Shown here in pieces: positions 50,856 to 60,491 of a stretch of DNA of 64,000 bases. The DNA lies in assembly GCF_000761215.1 (NCBI RefSeq), contig NZ_CP009438.1, forward strand, positions 1,272,501-1,336,500, given 5' to 3'. The stretch's first letter is position 1. Every line of letters starts with the position of its first letter. Below the pieces are notes generated by a model. It was not told the origin of the DNA, did no database searches, and saw nothing but the letters and a program-made list of their open reading frames with translations. The DNA is from Streptomyces glaucescens (lineage in GTDB: Bacteria; Actinomycetota; Actinomycetes; Streptomycetales; Streptomycetaceae). Made by a program: the position numbers and the translations under genes.

Positions 50856-52721
50856 ATGGACTTCGCCGCGCAGGGCCCCGAGGCCCCGGCCGACCTGGCC
50901 TGGCTGCGAGGCGTGGACGCCTACACCATGGGTGCCTATCCGCAGGCGGAGGAGGAGTTCCGGGCCGCGGTCCGGCTGGACCCGGGCATGGCCGACGGCT
51001 GGCTCGGACTGCACGCGCTGCGCGTCGACACCACCACCGCGCTGCTGCGGATGTTCCGCCACCGTGACCGCTTCGGCGAACAGCGGACCCGACACCGGCG
51101 CACCCTCAACTCGTGGTACTGGCTGGGCTGGTGGGTGCAGCCGGTGCTGGAGAGCCCACGCGACCTGCTGCTCGCGCACGCCTCGCACTGGCTGGACGGC
51201 CGCCACGTCCCGGAACTGGACCGGGCCCTCGCCGGACTGCCGCCCGTCGACACCGACCCGCAGGTGCGCTTCCTGCACGCCTGCCGGGCCTATCTGGTCA
51301 AGGACTGGGAGCAGCTCGTCCGGCACACCGATCCGCTGCTCGACGATCCCCTGCTCGGCATCGAGGCCGGCCTGTTCGGCGGCATGGCCCGGGTGCGCCT
51401 GGAGATGTACGGCCAGGCCGAGCCCCTGCTCTCCGCCGCGCTGATGCGCTGCCGCAGCGAGCAGCCACAGCGCAAGGAACTGCGGTACTGGCTGGCGCGG
51501 GCGCACGAGGGCACCGGCCGCTCGGCCGCGGCCCTCCCCCTGTACCGGGCGGTGCACCGCGTCGACCCGGCCTTCATGGACACCTCCGCCCGGCTCGCCG
51601 CGATCGCCGAGGGCGACGGCTACGACGAGACCGACGGCCTCACCGCGCTCACCTTCGCCGGCGGCGGTCCCGACGGCCTCGACGGCACCGACGGGCTCGA
51701 CCCGCTCTACGGCCTCGTGGACCGCAATCTGAAGCTGTCCGACCCCGGGCCCCCGCCGCCCGCCGGGCCGCTGCCGTCGGAGAGCGACCCCGCGGTGCGC
51801 GAGAAGACCCTGGCGGTGCAGCCGCTGCCCGCCGGACCCACCGACCCCGACCTGCTCGAGGAAGCGCTCGCCGAGCTGGAGCGCATGGTGGGCCTGGAGC
51901 CGGTCAAACGCCAGGTCAAGGCCCTGTCCGCGCAGCTCAACATGGCGCGGCTGCGGGCCGGCCAAGGGCTGCCCGTCCAGCCGCCCAAGCGGCACTTCGT
52001 CTTCTCCGGCCCCTCCGGCACCGGCAAGACCACCGTGGCCCGGATCCTCGGCCGGGTGTTCTACGCGCTCGGCCTGCTCGGCGGCGACCACCTGGTGGAG
52101 GCGCAGCGGGCCGATCTGGTCGGCGAATATCTGGGCCAGACGGCGGTGAAGGCCAACGAGCTGATCGACTCCGCGCTCGGCGGCGTCCTCTTCGTCGACG
52201 AGGCGTACTCACTGTCCAACTCCGGCTACGGCAAGGGCGACGCCTACGGCGACGAGGCCCTGCAGGTGCTGCTGAAGCGGGCGGAGGACAACCGCGACCA
52301 CCTGGTGGTGATCCTGGCCGGCTACCCGGAGGGCATGGACCGGCTGCTGGCCGCCAATCCCGGCCTGTCCTCGCGCTTCACCACCCGGGTCGACTTCCCC
52401 TCGTACCGCCCGCTGGAGCTGACCGCGATCGGCGAGGTGCTGGCCGCGGAGAACGGCGACGCGTGGGACGAGGAGTCCCTGGAGGAGCTGCGGTCGATCG
52501 CCGGGCACGTGGTCGACCAGGGCTGGATCGACGAGCTGGGCAACGGCAGGTTCGTGCGCACGCTGTACGAGAAGAGCTGCGCGTACCGCGATCTGCGGCT
52601 GTCGGCGTATCCGGGCGCGCTGACCCGCGACGACCTGGCGACGCTGCGCCTGCCGGATCTGATGCAGGCGTACGGGGAGGTGCTGTCGGGGCGGGGGCCG
52701 CAGGATCCGCCGGCGCTGTGA
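50856..52721 (+). CDS. TPR-AAA+ ATPase related to EccA/CbxX
   Basis: A 621-residue protein. The N-terminal 280 residues form TPR-like helical repeats (AYTMGAYPQAEEEFRAAVRLDPGMADGWLGL and later ALPLYRAVHRVDPAF). A Pro/Gly linker (about 275-330) leads to a CbxX/CfxQ-type AAA+ domain. This has Walker A FSGPSGTGKTTVARI (about 383-397), the pore-side AQRADLVGEYLGQTAVK, Walker B GGVLFVDEAYSL, and NPGLSSRF with the arginine finger. This is the architecture of EccA, the cytosolic chaperone ATPase of type VII secretion, but no Esx genes are nearby. Start ATG 50856. Confidence 0.88.
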   Translation: MDFAAQGPEAPADLAWLRGVDAYTMGAYPQAEEEFRAAVRLDPGMADGWLGLHALRVDTTTALLRMFRHRDRFGEQRTRHRRTLNSWYWLGWWVQPVLESPRDLLLAHASHWLDGRHVPELDRALAGLPPVDTDPQVRFLHACRAYLVKDWEQLVRHTDPLLDDPLLGIEAGLFGGMARVRLEMYGQAEPLLSAALMRCRSEQPQRKELRYWLARAHEGTGRSAAALPLYRAVHRVDPAFMDTSARLAAIAEGDGYDETDGLTALTFAGGGPDGLDGTDGLDPLYGLVDRNLKLSDPGPPPPAGPLPSESDPAVREKTLAVQPLPAGPTDPDLLEEALAELERMVGLEPVKRQVKALSAQLNMARLRAGQGLPVQPPKRHFVFSGPSGTGKTTVARILGRVFYALGLLGGDHLVEAQRADLVGEYLGQTAVKANELIDSALGGVLFVDEAYSLSNSGYGKGDAYGDEALQVLLKRAEDNRDHLVVILAGYPEGMDRLLAANPGLSSRFTTRVDFPSYRPLELTAIGEVLAAENGDAWDEESLEELRSIAGHVVDQGWIDELGNGRFVRTLYEKSCAYRDLRLSAYPGALTRDDLATLRLPDLMQAYGEVLSGRGPQDPPAL

Positions 52722-52808
52722 CGGATCCCGCGGCCCGGGCACGTCCGGTCCCCCGGCGTCCTGGGCGCCCCGCGCACCGGGGCTCCCGCGCGCCGGGTGT
52801 CCCGGGCG

Positions 52809-53882
52809 TCAGGCGGTCAGGACCTCCTCGCCCGAGCGGGGCTCCGACACGGCCGGCACGGGCTGCCGGTGCGCCGGGTCGCGGACCTCGCCGACCAGCA
52901 GTTCCAGGACGTCCTCCAGGGCCACCAGACCCACTACCCGGCCGGAGGCGTCGGCCACCTGGGCGAGGTGGGTGGCGGCGCGGCGCATGACCGTCAGGGC
53001 GTCGTCGAGGGGCAGCTCGGAGCGCAGCGTCGTCATCGGCCGCCACAGGTGCTGCGGCACCGCGCGGTCGGAGTCCTCCACGTCGAGGACGTCCTTGACG
53101 TGCAGGTAGCCCATGAAGGCGCCGCCGTCCGCGGCCACGGGGAAGCGGGAGTACCCGGTGCGCCCGGTCAGCTCGACGATCTGCCCGGGCGTGACCGACG
53201 GGTCCACCGTGACCAGCGACTCCCGCTTCAGCAGGACGTCCGTCACCGGGCGGGAGCCCAGCTCCAGCGCGTCCTCCAGGCGCTCGGCCTCCTCGGGGTC
53301 GAGCAGTCCGGCCTGCCCGGAGTCCTCCACCAGCCGGTTGAGCTGCTCGCTGGTGAAGACGGCCTCGACCTCGTCCTTGGGCTCGACCCGGAACAGCCGC
53401 AGCACGCCCTGGGCGCAGGCGCCGAGGGCCACGGTGATCGGCCGGCACAGACGGGCGAACGCGACCAGGCCGGGGCTGAGCCACAGCGCGGCCTTCTCCG
53501 GGGCGGCCATCGCCAGGTTCTTCGGGACCATCTCGCCGATGACGAGGTGGAAGAAGACGACGGTGGCCAGCGCGATGACGTAGCCCAGCGGGTGGATCAT
53601 CGCGTGCGGCAGGTGGATCCACGCGAAGAACGGCTCCAGCAGGTGTGCCACCGTCGGTTCGGCGACCGCGCCCAGTGTCAGCGAGCAGACGGTGATGCCG
53701 AACTGCGCGGCGGCCATCATCTGCGGCAGCCGTTCCAGGCCGTACAGCACCTGGCGGGCGCGGGCGGTGCCGAGCGGTTCGATCTGGCTGCGGCGGACCG
53801 AGACCAGCGCGAACTCGGCGCCGACGAAGAAGCCGTTGGCGAGCACGAGCAGCGCGGCGAAGAGGAGCTGGACGAGGCTCAT
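52809..53882 (-). CDS. CNNM/CorC-type membrane protein with CBS domains (second of pair)
   Basis: A 357-residue membrane protein. The DUF21 (CNNM) transmembrane domain covers about 1-200 with ANGFFVGAEFALVSVRRSQ, QFGITVCSLTLGAVAEP and GEMVPKNLAMAAPEK. Then come two CBS motifs (about 205-330) with DALTVMRRAATHLAQVAD and GLVALEDVLELLVGEV. It has no C-terminal transporter-associated HlyC domain. Family members transport or regulate Mg2+/Co2+. Its ATG overlaps the stop of the upstream partner gene (ATGA, 53879-53882), so the two are probably made together and may form a heterodimer. Confidence 0.92.
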   Translation of the reverse strand: MSLVQLLFAALLVLANGFFVGAEFALVSVRRSQIEPLGTARARQVLYGLERLPQMMAAAQFGITVCSLTLGAVAEPTVAHLLEPFFAWIHLPHAMIHPLGYVIALATVVFFHLVIGEMVPKNLAMAAPEKAALWLSPGLVAFARLCRPITVALGACAQGVLRLFRVEPKDEVEAVFTSEQLNRLVEDSGQAGLLDPEEAERLEDALELGSRPVTDVLLKRESLVTVDPSVTPGQIVELTGRTGYSRFPVAADGGAFMGYLHVKDVLDVEDSDRAVPQHLWRPMTTLRSELPLDDALTVMRRAATHLAQVADASGRVVGLVALEDVLELLVGEVRDPAHRQPVPAVSEPRSGEEVLTA

Positions 53883-55204
53883 CGGGCGGCCTCCGGTACG
53901 GGGGCGGTGCGTACCAGGCGGACGCGTTCCGCGCGGTAGTGGCCGACCCGGCGCACGACGAGCCGCCAGCCGGGCAGTTCCGCCCGGTCGCCGACGGCCG
54001 GGATCCGGCCGAGCAGGTCGGCGACGAGCCCGGCGACGGTCTCGTACGGGCCCTCGGGCACGTCCAGGCCGATCCGGAGCAGGGTGTCGACCCGGCAGCT
54101 GCCGTCGACGTCCCAGGCGGGCCGGCCGTCCTCCGGCGGGGCGGGCGCGAGTTCGGGTGTGCCGTGACCGTCGTGCTCGTCACGGACCTCGCCGACGATC
54201 TCCTCGACGATGTCCTCCAGGGTGACGACCCCGGCCGTGCCGCCGTACTCGTCGACGACCACCGCGATCGGCTGCTCGCTGCGCAGCCGGGCCAGCAGCG
54301 GCCGCACGGGCAGGGTCTCGGGGACGAGCAGGGCCGGGCGGGCGATGCGCGGGACCGGGGTGCGCAGCCGCTCGTGGGCGGGGATCGCGAGGGCGTCCTT
54401 GAGGTGGACCATGCCGACCACCTCGTCGATCCGCTCCCGGTAGACGGGGAAGCGGGACAGGCCGGTGGCCCGGGTCAGGTTGACCACGTCCTCGGCGGTC
54501 GCCGACGACTGGAGGGCGCTGACCTTCACGCGCGGCGTCATCACGTGCTGCGCGGTCAGCTCGCCGAGGGACAGGGTGCGCACGAAGAGGTCCGCGGTGT
54601 CCTGCTCCAGGGCGCCGGCCCGCGCCGAGTGGCGGGCGAGGGAGACCAGTTCGCCGGGCGTGCGGGCCGAGGCCAGCTCCTCGGCGGGCTCGAAGCCCAG
54701 CGCGCGGACGAGCCGGTTGGCGACGTCGTTCAGCCCGGCGATGACCGGGCGGAACAGACGGGCGAAGACGTGCTGCGGGCCGGCGACGAACCGCGCGACC
54801 TGCATCGGGCGGGACACCGCCCAGTTCTTGGGGACGAGTTCGCCGACGACCATCTGCACCGCGGAGGCGAGCAGCATGCCGACGGCGACGGCCACCGCGG
54901 ACACCGCGCCCTCGGGGACGCCGAGAGCCGTGAGCGGCCCGTCGAGCAGCTGGGCGAGGGCCGGCTGGGCGAGCATGCCGACGATCAGGGAGGTGATGGT
55001 GATGCCGAGCTGGGTGCCGGAGAGCTGGAAGGACAGCTCCTTGAGGGAGGCGACGACCCGGACGGCCCGTCGGTCGCCCTCGGCGGCGGCCTTCTCGGCC
55101 TCGGGGCGCTCGACCGTCACCAGGCCGAACTCCGCCGCCACGAAGAATCCGTTGGCCAGGATCAGCAGGAACGCGGCTGCCAGGAGCAGCAGGGGGACGC
55201 TCAT
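53879..55204 (-). CDS. CNNM/CorC-type membrane protein with CBS and HlyC domains (first of pair)
   Basis: A 441-residue membrane protein with the complete CNNM layout. The DUF21 domain (ANGFFVAAEFGLVTVERPEAE, GTQLGITITSLIVGMLAQP, GELVPKNWAVS) is followed by two CBS motifs (VMTPRVKVSAL; VVVDEYGGTAGVVTLEDIVEEIVGEVRDE) and a C-terminal HlyC/CorC domain (RVDTLLRIGLDVPEGPYETVAGLV). Probable Mg2+/divalent cation transport or its regulation. First gene of the pair; a terminator of the rib-his operon lies 156 bp upstream. Confidence 0.93.
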   Translation of the reverse strand: MSVPLLLLAAAFLLILANGFFVAAEFGLVTVERPEAEKAAAEGDRRAVRVVASLKELSFQLSGTQLGITITSLIVGMLAQPALAQLLDGPLTALGVPEGAVSAVAVAVGMLLASAVQMVVGELVPKNWAVSRPMQVARFVAGPQHVFARLFRPVIAGLNDVANRLVRALGFEPAEELASARTPGELVSLARHSARAGALEQDTADLFVRTLSLGELTAQHVMTPRVKVSALQSSATAEDVVNLTRATGLSRFPVYRERIDEVVGMVHLKDALAIPAHERLRTPVPRIARPALLVPETLPVRPLLARLRSEQPIAVVVDEYGGTAGVVTLEDIVEEIVGEVRDEHDGHGTPELAPAPPEDGRPAWDVDGSCRVDTLLRIGLDVPEGPYETVAGLVADLLGRIPAVGDRAELPGWRLVVRRVGHYRAERVRLVRTAPVPEAAR

Positions 55205-55360
55205 GATGCCGCCGCCTGTGCACGGGCGCGGACCTCGGACACGCGGTCCGCGCTATGTCGGCAGGGGGCGGCGCAGGTACTGCAGGACGATCCGTCCATC
55301 GCCGGAGAGGGTCACTCCTCGGGTAGCAGGGACCCCTGTGCGCCGGGGCGGGCACGACAG

Positions 55361-55389
55361 GGGCGGAGGCGCGCGGTGCGCCTCCGCCC
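55361..55389 (-). terminator. Terminator after the rib-his operon
   Basis: Perfect 12-bp stem (55361-55372 with 55378-55389) and 5-nt loop, 61 bp past the stop of the PH-domain gene, the last gene of the leftward operon. Confidence 0.75.
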
Positions 55390-55450
55390 AACAGATTAAT
55401 CAAGACACGGGGTCGCGTGGCAGGGTGAGCACCCCGGACGCGCCCCCGAG

Positions 55451-55903
55451 TCAGCCCCGGGACTGCCCGGTACGGGCCTCCACCAGCGCCCTCAGGGTGC
55501 GGGCCTGGGCAATGGCCTGGTCCTTGGCGATGCCCGGCTGGATGCCGATGGCCGCCAGGCTGGTGCCGTCGCTGAGGTCGAGGAACGCCCAGGGGTCGCC
55601 GACCCTCAGGTTGACCTGGACGATCTGCGCCCACTCCAGCCGGCGGACGCTGCCGAAGTTGACGACGGTCACGCCGGACTCCTCGGCGACGACCTTGGGG
55701 CGCGCCAGCCGCAGCAGCACCCAGGCCAGCAGGGCGGCGGTGAACACGAAGCTCAGCTTCTCGGCCGGGCTGAGGCGCTCCAGCAGCAGCGCGACCAGCG
55801 ACACCGTGACGAAGATCGCGGCGGCGGCGGTGTGCAGCACGGCCCGCGTCCGGGTGGGCCGGAAGGTGACCGGGAGCTCGGGGAGAGGTACGGGATCCGA
55901 CAT
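55451..55903 (-). CDS. PH-domain membrane protein (PF10756-like)
   Basis: A 150-residue protein. A short N-terminus rich in Pro and Leu precedes two hydrophobic segments (AAAAIFVTVSLVALLL and FVFTAALLAWVLL). These are followed by a bacterial PH-like domain (PKVVAEESGVTVVNFGSVRRLEWAQIVQVNLRVGDPWAFLDLSDGTSLAAIGI). Such proteins commonly sit next to hisG in Streptomyces; their role is unknown. ATG 55903 is 14 bp after hisG, and the gene ends the operon. Confidence 0.85.
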   Translation of the reverse strand: MSDPVPLPELPVTFRPTRTRAVLHTAAAAIFVTVSLVALLLERLSPAEKLSFVFTAALLAWVLLRLARPKVVAEESGVTVVNFGSVRRLEWAQIVQVNLRVGDPWAFLDLSDGTSLAAIGIQPGIAKDQAIAQARTLRALVEARTGQSRG

Positions 55904-55917
55904 GGTGCGCCGCCTCC

Positions 55918-56766
55918 TCAGAGCCGGCAGGCGTGGATGGCCGTCGTCAGGATGGCCCGCGCCCCGATGGAGTACAGGTCGTCCATGATGCGCTGGGCGT
56001 CCTTCGCGGGCACCATGGCGCGGACGGCGACCCAGCCCTCGTTGTGCAGCGGCGAGATGGTCGGCGACTCCAGGCCCGGGGTGAGGGCGACGGCCTTCTC
56101 CAGCTGCTCGACCCGGCAGTCGTAGTCCATCATCACGTACGTCCGGGCGACCAGGACGCCCTGGAGGCGGCGCAGGAACTGCTGCACCTTCGGTTCCTCG
56201 GCGTCGGCGCCGGTGCGGCGGATGACGATCGCCTCGGACTTCATGATCGGCTCGCCGAAGACCTCCAGGCCCGCGTTGCGCAGGCTGGTGCCGGTCTCCA
56301 CGACGTCGGCGATGACCTCGGCGACCCCCAGCTCGATCGCGGTCTCGACGGCGCCGTCCAGGTGGACGACGGAGGCGTCGACGCCGTGGTCGGCGAGGTG
56401 CTTGGCGACGATCCCCTCGTAGGAGGTGGCGACCGTGCGGCCCGCGAGGTCCGCGACACCGTCGGCGGTGCCCGGCTTGGCGGCGTAGCGGAACGTGGAG
56501 CGGGCGAAGCCGAGCGGCAGGATCTCCTCGGCGTTGGCGCCCGAGTCGATCAGCAGGTCACGGCCGGTGATGCCGATGTCGAGGCGGCCGGAGGAGACGT
56601 AGATCGCGATGTCGCGGGGGCGGAGGTAGAAGAACTCGACCTCGTTCTCCGGGTCGACGATCCGCAGTTCCTTGGACTCGCGGCGCTGCTGGTAGCCGGC
56701 CTCATGCAGCATCTCCGCCGCAGGGCCGGAGAGTGAACCCTTGTTGGGAACGGCGATGCGCAGCAT
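55918..56766 (-). CDS. hisG: ATP phosphoribosyltransferase
   Basis: First enzyme of histidine synthesis: ATP plus PRPP to phosphoribosyl-ATP. The 282-residue protein is the long form with a C-terminal regulatory ACT-like domain, as in other actinobacteria, so feedback by histidine needs no HisZ. Motifs are MLRIAVPNKGSLSGPAAEML, IGITGRDLLIDSG, the PRPP loop EVIADVVETGTSLRNAGL and a C-terminal MMDYDCRVEQLEKA. Lies 51 bp after hisE in the same direction. Confidence 0.96.
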   Translation of the reverse strand: MLRIAVPNKGSLSGPAAEMLHEAGYQQRRESKELRIVDPENEVEFFYLRPRDIAIYVSSGRLDIGITGRDLLIDSGANAEEILPLGFARSTFRYAAKPGTADGVADLAGRTVATSYEGIVAKHLADHGVDASVVHLDGAVETAIELGVAEVIADVVETGTSLRNAGLEVFGEPIMKSEAIVIRRTGADAEEPKVQQFLRRLQGVLVARTYVMMDYDCRVEQLEKAVALTPGLESPTISPLHNEGWVAVRAMVPAKDAQRIMDDLYSIGARAILTTAIHACRL

Positions 56767-56817
56767 GAGGTCGGCTTCCTTTGTGTGAAGGGGGTTTCGG
56801 CGGTGGCGGCGGGCGGC

Positions 56818-57090
56818 TTACAGATGGGCGTAGACGTCGTCCAGGGAGATCCCGCGGGCGACCATCATCACCTGGACGTGGTACAGCAGCTGCGAGATCT
56901 CCTCGGCGGCCGCCTCCTTGCCCTCGTACTCGGCGGCCATCCACACCTCGGCGGCCTCCTCGACGACCTTCTTGCCGATGGCATGGACGCCCTTCCCGAC
57001 CAGCTCAGCGGTGCGGGACGAGGCGGGATCGCCGTGGGCGGCCTTGTGCTGGAGCTCGGTGAAGAGCTCCTCGAACGTCTTCTTGGACAT
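56818..57090 (-). CDS. hisE: Phosphoribosyl-ATP pyrophosphatase
   Basis: Second step of histidine synthesis, phosphoribosyl-ATP to phosphoribosyl-AMP. The 90-residue helical protein is a MazG-fold HisE with [30 protein letters not shown] (metal-binding Glu residues) and [18 protein letters not shown]. It stands alone rather than fused to HisI. It begins only 33 bp after ribH with no hairpin between, so it is probably read from the riboflavin operon as well as any local promoter. Confidence 0.96.
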   Translation of the reverse strand: MSKKTFEELFTELQHKAAHGDPASSRTAELVGKGVHAIGKKVVEEAAEVWMAAEYEGKEAAAEEISQLLYHVQVMMVARGISLDDVYAHL

Positions 57091-57123
57091 GGTGGTCCCA
57101 CCCTAGCCGTTGCGCCGGTCCGC

Positions 57124-57609
57124 CTACCGCCAGGGTTCGGATACTGAACGCAGGGTGGCCGCCGTGGCGACCGCCGCGGTGACCGCCTCGTGCCCCTTGT
57201 CCTCGCTGGAGCCCTCCAGGCCCGCACGGTCCAGGGCCTGCTCCTCGTTGTCACAGGTGAGCAGACCGAAGCCGACGGGGACGCCGGTGTCGACGGAGAC
57301 CTGGGTGAGGCCCTGGGTGACGCCCTGGCACACGTAGTCGAAGTGGGGGGTGCCGCCGCGGATGACGACGCCGAGGGCCACGATCGCGTCGTAGCCGCGC
57401 CCGGCGAGCACCTTGGCGACGACAGGGAGCTCCCAGCTGCCGGGGACCCGCAGCAGGGTCGGCTCGTCGATGCCCAGGTCGTGCAGGGCGCGCAGGGCGC
57501 CGTCCACGAGTCCGTCCATCACCTTCTGGTGCCACTGCGCCGCGACGACGGCGACCCGCAGGTCACCCACATTGCGTACGGACAGCTCCGGTGCGCCCTT
57601 GCCGCTCAC
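57124..57609 (-). CDS. ribH: 6,7-dimethyl-8-ribityllumazine synthase
   Basis: Penultimate step of riboflavin synthesis, joining the dihydroxybutanone phosphate made by RibBA with the aminouracil intermediate. The 161-residue protein has [54 protein letters not shown] (with the catalytic-site His) and [21 protein letters not shown] 57609 follows GGAGAGGCGAG. Lies 41 bp after ribBA. Confidence 0.96.
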   Translation of the reverse strand: MSGKGAPELSVRNVGDLRVAVVAAQWHQKVMDGLVDGALRALHDLGIDEPTLLRVPGSWELPVVAKVLAGRGYDAIVALGVVIRGGTPHFDYVCQGVTQGLTQVSVDTGVPVGFGLLTCDNEEQALDRAGLEGSSEDKGHEAVTAAVATAATLRSVSEPWR

Positions 57610-57650
57610 GTTCTCGCCTCTCCTCGGTCTTCGCTTCTGGTCGGGTTCGT

Positions 57651-58952
57651 CTACTGGTCGCCGCAGGTGGCCGCGGAGGCCGGCACCGCCGGGCCGTCCA
57701 GCCAGGGCAGGTCGTGGCCCATCCGGTCCCGCTTGGTGCGCAGGTAGCGGAGGTTGTGCTCGCCCGCGGTGACGGGCATCGGCTCGCGCTCGACGACCTC
57801 GATGCCGTGGCGGGCGAGGGCGTCGGACTTCTCGGGGTTGTTGGTCATCAGGCGGACGCTGCGCACGCCGAGGTCCGTCAGGATGCGGGCGCCGGCGCCG
57901 TAGTCGCGGGCGTCGGCGGGCAGGCCCAGCTCGAGGTTGGCGTCGAGGGTGTCGCGCCCGCGCTCCTGGAGCTCGTAGGCGCGCAGCTTGGACAGCAGCC
58001 CGATGCCGCGGCCCTCGTGTCCGCGCAGGTAGACCACCACGCCGCGGCCGGCGGCCTGGATGCGCTCCAGGGAGGCCTCCAGCTGGGGGCCGCAGTCGCA
58101 GCGCAGGGAGTGGAAGACGTCGCCGGTGAGGCATTCGGAGTGCATCCGGACCAGCAGGTCCGTGCCGTCCCCGATCTCGCCGTGGACCAGGGCGACGTGC
58201 TCGACGCCGTCGACGGTGGAGCGGTAGCCGTACGCGGTGAAGGTGCCGTGCCGGGTCGGCAGGTGGACCTCGGCCTCCCGGCGGACTGTGGGTTCCGCGC
58301 TGCGCCGGTAGGCGATCAGATCCTCGATGGAGATGATCGTCAGGCCGTGCTTGCGGGCGAACGGGATCAGCTCGGGCAGCCGCAGCATCCGGCCGTCCTC
58401 GCCGGCGATCTCCACGATGGCGCCGGCCGGGCGCAGGCCCGCGAGCCGGGCGAGGTCGACGGCCGCCTCGGTGTGGCCGTTGCGGGCCAGCACGCCGCCG
58501 GGCCGGGCGCGCAGCGGGAAGACGTGACCGGGGCGGACGAAGTCGGCGGGCCCGGCGGTGCCGCCGGCCAGCAGCCGGAGGGTGGTGGCCCGGTCGGCGG
58601 CCGAGATGCCGGTGGTCACGCCGTGCGCGCCGGAGGCGTCGACGGAGACGGTGAAGGCGGTCTGCATCGACTCGGTGTTGTCCGCGACCATCTGCGGGAG
58701 CTGGAGCCGGTCGAGTTCGTCGCCCTCCATGGGGGCGCAGATCAGGCCGCGGCACTCGCTCATCATGAAGGCGACGATCTCGGGGGTGGCCTTCTCGGCG
58801 GCGATGACGAGGTCGCCCTCGTTCTCGCGGTCCTCGTCGTCGACGACCACGACCGGGCGGCCCGCCGCGATGTCGGCGATGGCCTGTTCGACGGGGTCGA
58901 GGGCGAGGTCCTCGAGGTCGTCGGGGCCGTGGAGCAGGGGGGCCGTGGTCAT
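57651..58952 (-). CDS. ribBA: Bifunctional 3,4-dihydroxy-2-butanone-4-phosphate synthase / GTP cyclohydrolase II
   Basis: Makes both precursors of riboflavin. The 433-residue fusion has an N-terminal RibB domain ([19 protein letters not shown], the [12 protein letters not shown] loop, [23 protein letters not shown]). The C-terminal RibA domain has the zinc-binding [25 protein letters not shown] and [10 protein letters not shown] motifs. Both sites look complete. Its ATG (58952) overlaps the ribM stop in ATGA. Confidence 0.96.
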   Translation of the reverse strand: MTTAPLLHGPDDLEDLALDPVEQAIADIAAGRPVVVVDDEDRENEGDLVIAAEKATPEIVAFMMSECRGLICAPMEGDELDRLQLPQMVADNTESMQTAFTVSVDASGAHGVTTGISAADRATTLRLLAGGTAGPADFVRPGHVFPLRARPGGVLARNGHTEAAVDLARLAGLRPAGAIVEIAGEDGRMLRLPELIPFARKHGLTIISIEDLIAYRRSAEPTVRREAEVHLPTRHGTFTAYGYRSTVDGVEHVALVHGEIGDGTDLLVRMHSECLTGDVFHSLRCDCGPQLEASLERIQAAGRGVVVYLRGHEGRGIGLLSKLRAYELQERGRDTLDANLELGLPADARDYGAGARILTDLGVRSVRLMTNNPEKSDALARHGIEVVEREPMPVTAGEHNLRYLRTKRDRMGHDLPWLDGPAVPASAATCGDQ

Positions 58953-59590
58953 GCCGGGGCTCCTTCCGGGACGGGCTGCCCGGACCGGCGGGAGCGCAGC
59001 CACCAGTCGCGCAGGCCCCACAGGACGAGCGCGCCGTAGATGACGTAGACGAAGCCGGAGAAGGCGTAGCCGTTGGTGAAGTTGAGGGGTACGCCGACGA
59101 GGTCGACGAGCAGCCAGGCGAACCAGAACTCGACCATGCCGCGCGCCTGGGCGTACATCGCGACGATGGTGCCGACGAAGATGTAGGCGTCCGGCCAGGG
59201 GTCCCAGGACAGGGTCGGGTTGGCCTTGAAGAACAGGGCCACGGCGACCGTGCCGAGGGCGGCGGCGCCGAGCATCGCGGCGCGCTCGCCCCAGGTGGCG
59301 AACCGCACGGAGATCTGGCCGTCGTCCGAGCGGCCCTTGCCGCGCGTCCACTGCCACCAGCCCCAGAGGGCGACGGCCATCACGACGACCTGCTTCCCGG
59401 CGCTGCCGGCGAGGTGGCCGTAGAAGGCCGCGAAGAGGATGACGCCGGAGACGAACTGCACCGGCCAGGTCCACAGGGAGCGCCGCCAGCCGAGGGCGAG
59501 GGCGGCCAGGCCGAAGATGTTGCCGACCATGTCCGACCAGAGGATGCGCTGGCCGAAGAGGCTGAACGCCTCGGAGTTGAGCCAGTTCAC
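58949..59590 (-). CDS. ribM: PnuC-family vitamin transporter, probable riboflavin transporter RibM
   Basis: A 213-residue inner-membrane protein with seven to eight hydrophobic segments and the PnuC motifs ([54 protein letters not shown]). In this operon position, between ribE and ribBA behind an FMN riboswitch, it corresponds to RibM/PnuX. That protein transports riboflavin in Corynebacterium and Streptomyces davaonensis (known); nicotinamide riboside transport is the alternative. GTG 59590 overlaps the ribE stop. Confidence 0.88.
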   Translation of the reverse strand: MNWLNSEAFSLFGQRILWSDMVGNIFGLAALALGWRRSLWTWPVQFVSGVILFAAFYGHLAGSAGKQVVVMAVALWGWWQWTRGKGRSDDGQISVRFATWGERAAMLGAAALGTVAVALFFKANPTLSWDPWPDAYIFVGTIVAMYAQARGMVEFWFAWLLVDLVGVPLNFTNGYAFSGFVYVIYGALVLWGLRDWWLRSRRSGQPVPEGAPA

Positions 59591-60189
59591 TGTGCGGCCC
59601 CCCGGGTGCCGAGCAGCCGCTCGACGTACTTGGCGATGACGTCCACCTCGAGGTTGACCGGGTCGCCGGGCTGCTTGATGCCGAGCGTGGTCAGGGCGAG
59701 GGTGGTCGGGATGAGGCTGACCGTGAAGTGGTCGGCTCCGGCTTCGACGACGGTGAGGCTGATGCCGTCGACGGTGATGGAGCCCTTCTCGACGACGTAG
59801 CGGGCGAGGTCGGCGGGGAGGGAGATCCTGACGATCTCCCAGTGCTCGGACGGGGTGCGTTCCAGCACGGTGCCGGTGCCGTCGACGTGGCCCTGCACGA
59901 TGTGGCCGCCGAGCCGGGCGCCGACCGCGGTGGGGCGCTCGAGGTTGACGCGGGAGCCGGCGGTCAGGGCGCCCAGGCTGGAGCGCTTGAGGGTCTCGGC
60001 CATGACGTCGGCGGTGAACTCGTCGCCCTCGTGGTCGACGACCGTCAGGCACACGCCGTTGACGGCGATGGAGTCGCCGTGCTTCGCGTCCTCGGTGACG
60101 ACGGGGCCGCGCAGGCGGAAGCGACAGGCGTCGCCGAGGTTCTCGACGGCGGTGACCTCGCCCAGCTCTTCGACGATTCCGGTGAACAC
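59587..60189 (-). CDS. ribE: Riboflavin synthase, alpha subunit
   Basis: Dismutates two 6,7-dimethyl-8-ribityllumazine molecules to riboflavin. The 200-residue protein consists of two lumazine-binding repeats: [12 protein letters not shown] with [15 protein letters not shown] and [11 protein letters not shown], then [15 protein letters not shown] with [16 protein letters not shown] and [12 protein letters not shown] 60189 follows AGGAGG. First structural gene behind the FMN riboswitch, 175 nt from its end. Confidence 0.96.
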   Translation of the reverse strand: MFTGIVEELGEVTAVENLGDACRFRLRGPVVTEDAKHGDSIAVNGVCLTVVDHEGDEFTADVMAETLKRSSLGALTAGSRVNLERPTAVGARLGGHIVQGHVDGTGTVLERTPSEHWEIVRISLPADLARYVVEKGSITVDGISLTVVEAGADHFTVSLIPTTLALTTLGIKQPGDPVNLEVDVIAKYVERLLGTRGAAQ

Positions 60190-60364
60190 TTCCCGGGTCC
60201 TCCTGCCTCTTCGGGCACGGACTCCGGGGCTGCCGATGACGACAGGATGTACGGGCGAGGACACCGGGAGCGACGCCGACGGGATCCGTCCCGAGGGGAC
60301 GGCTCCGACGCCCGTCCCCGAGGGAACGAGCCGATACGGCGACACGCACGCATGCCTGCCCGCC

Positions 60365-60491
60365 GCGCACTGCCTCCCATCCGGACTTTAACCGTCGGTC
60401 CAGGAATTTCACCTGGTCAACCGGTCGCTGGAGGCGACCGGGTCGCGGACTGTAACCGCCGGTTCGGACTTTCACCGACCCCGGAGTGCGC
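60365..60491 (-). promoter_or_regulatory. FMN riboswitch (RFN element)
   Basis: On the minus strand the conserved FMN aptamer is clear. The P1 stem GCGCACT (60485-60491) pairs with AGTGCGC (60365-60371). Internal blocks are TCGGTGAAAGTCCGA, ACCGGCGGTTACAGTCC, CCAGGTGAAATTCCTGG, GACCGACGGTTAAAGTC and GGATGGGAGGCA. It is about 127 nt long. It should lower expression of ribE-ribM-ribBA-ribH when FMN is high. The 175-nt leader after it is the expression platform; I could not decide between termination and ribosome-site masking. Confidence 0.96.

Noticed and set aside
55205..55360. Possible Mg2+ riboswitch upstream of the CNNM pair
   Set aside because: No M-box or ykoK consensus elements could be found; only the terminator hairpin of the upstream operon is supported.
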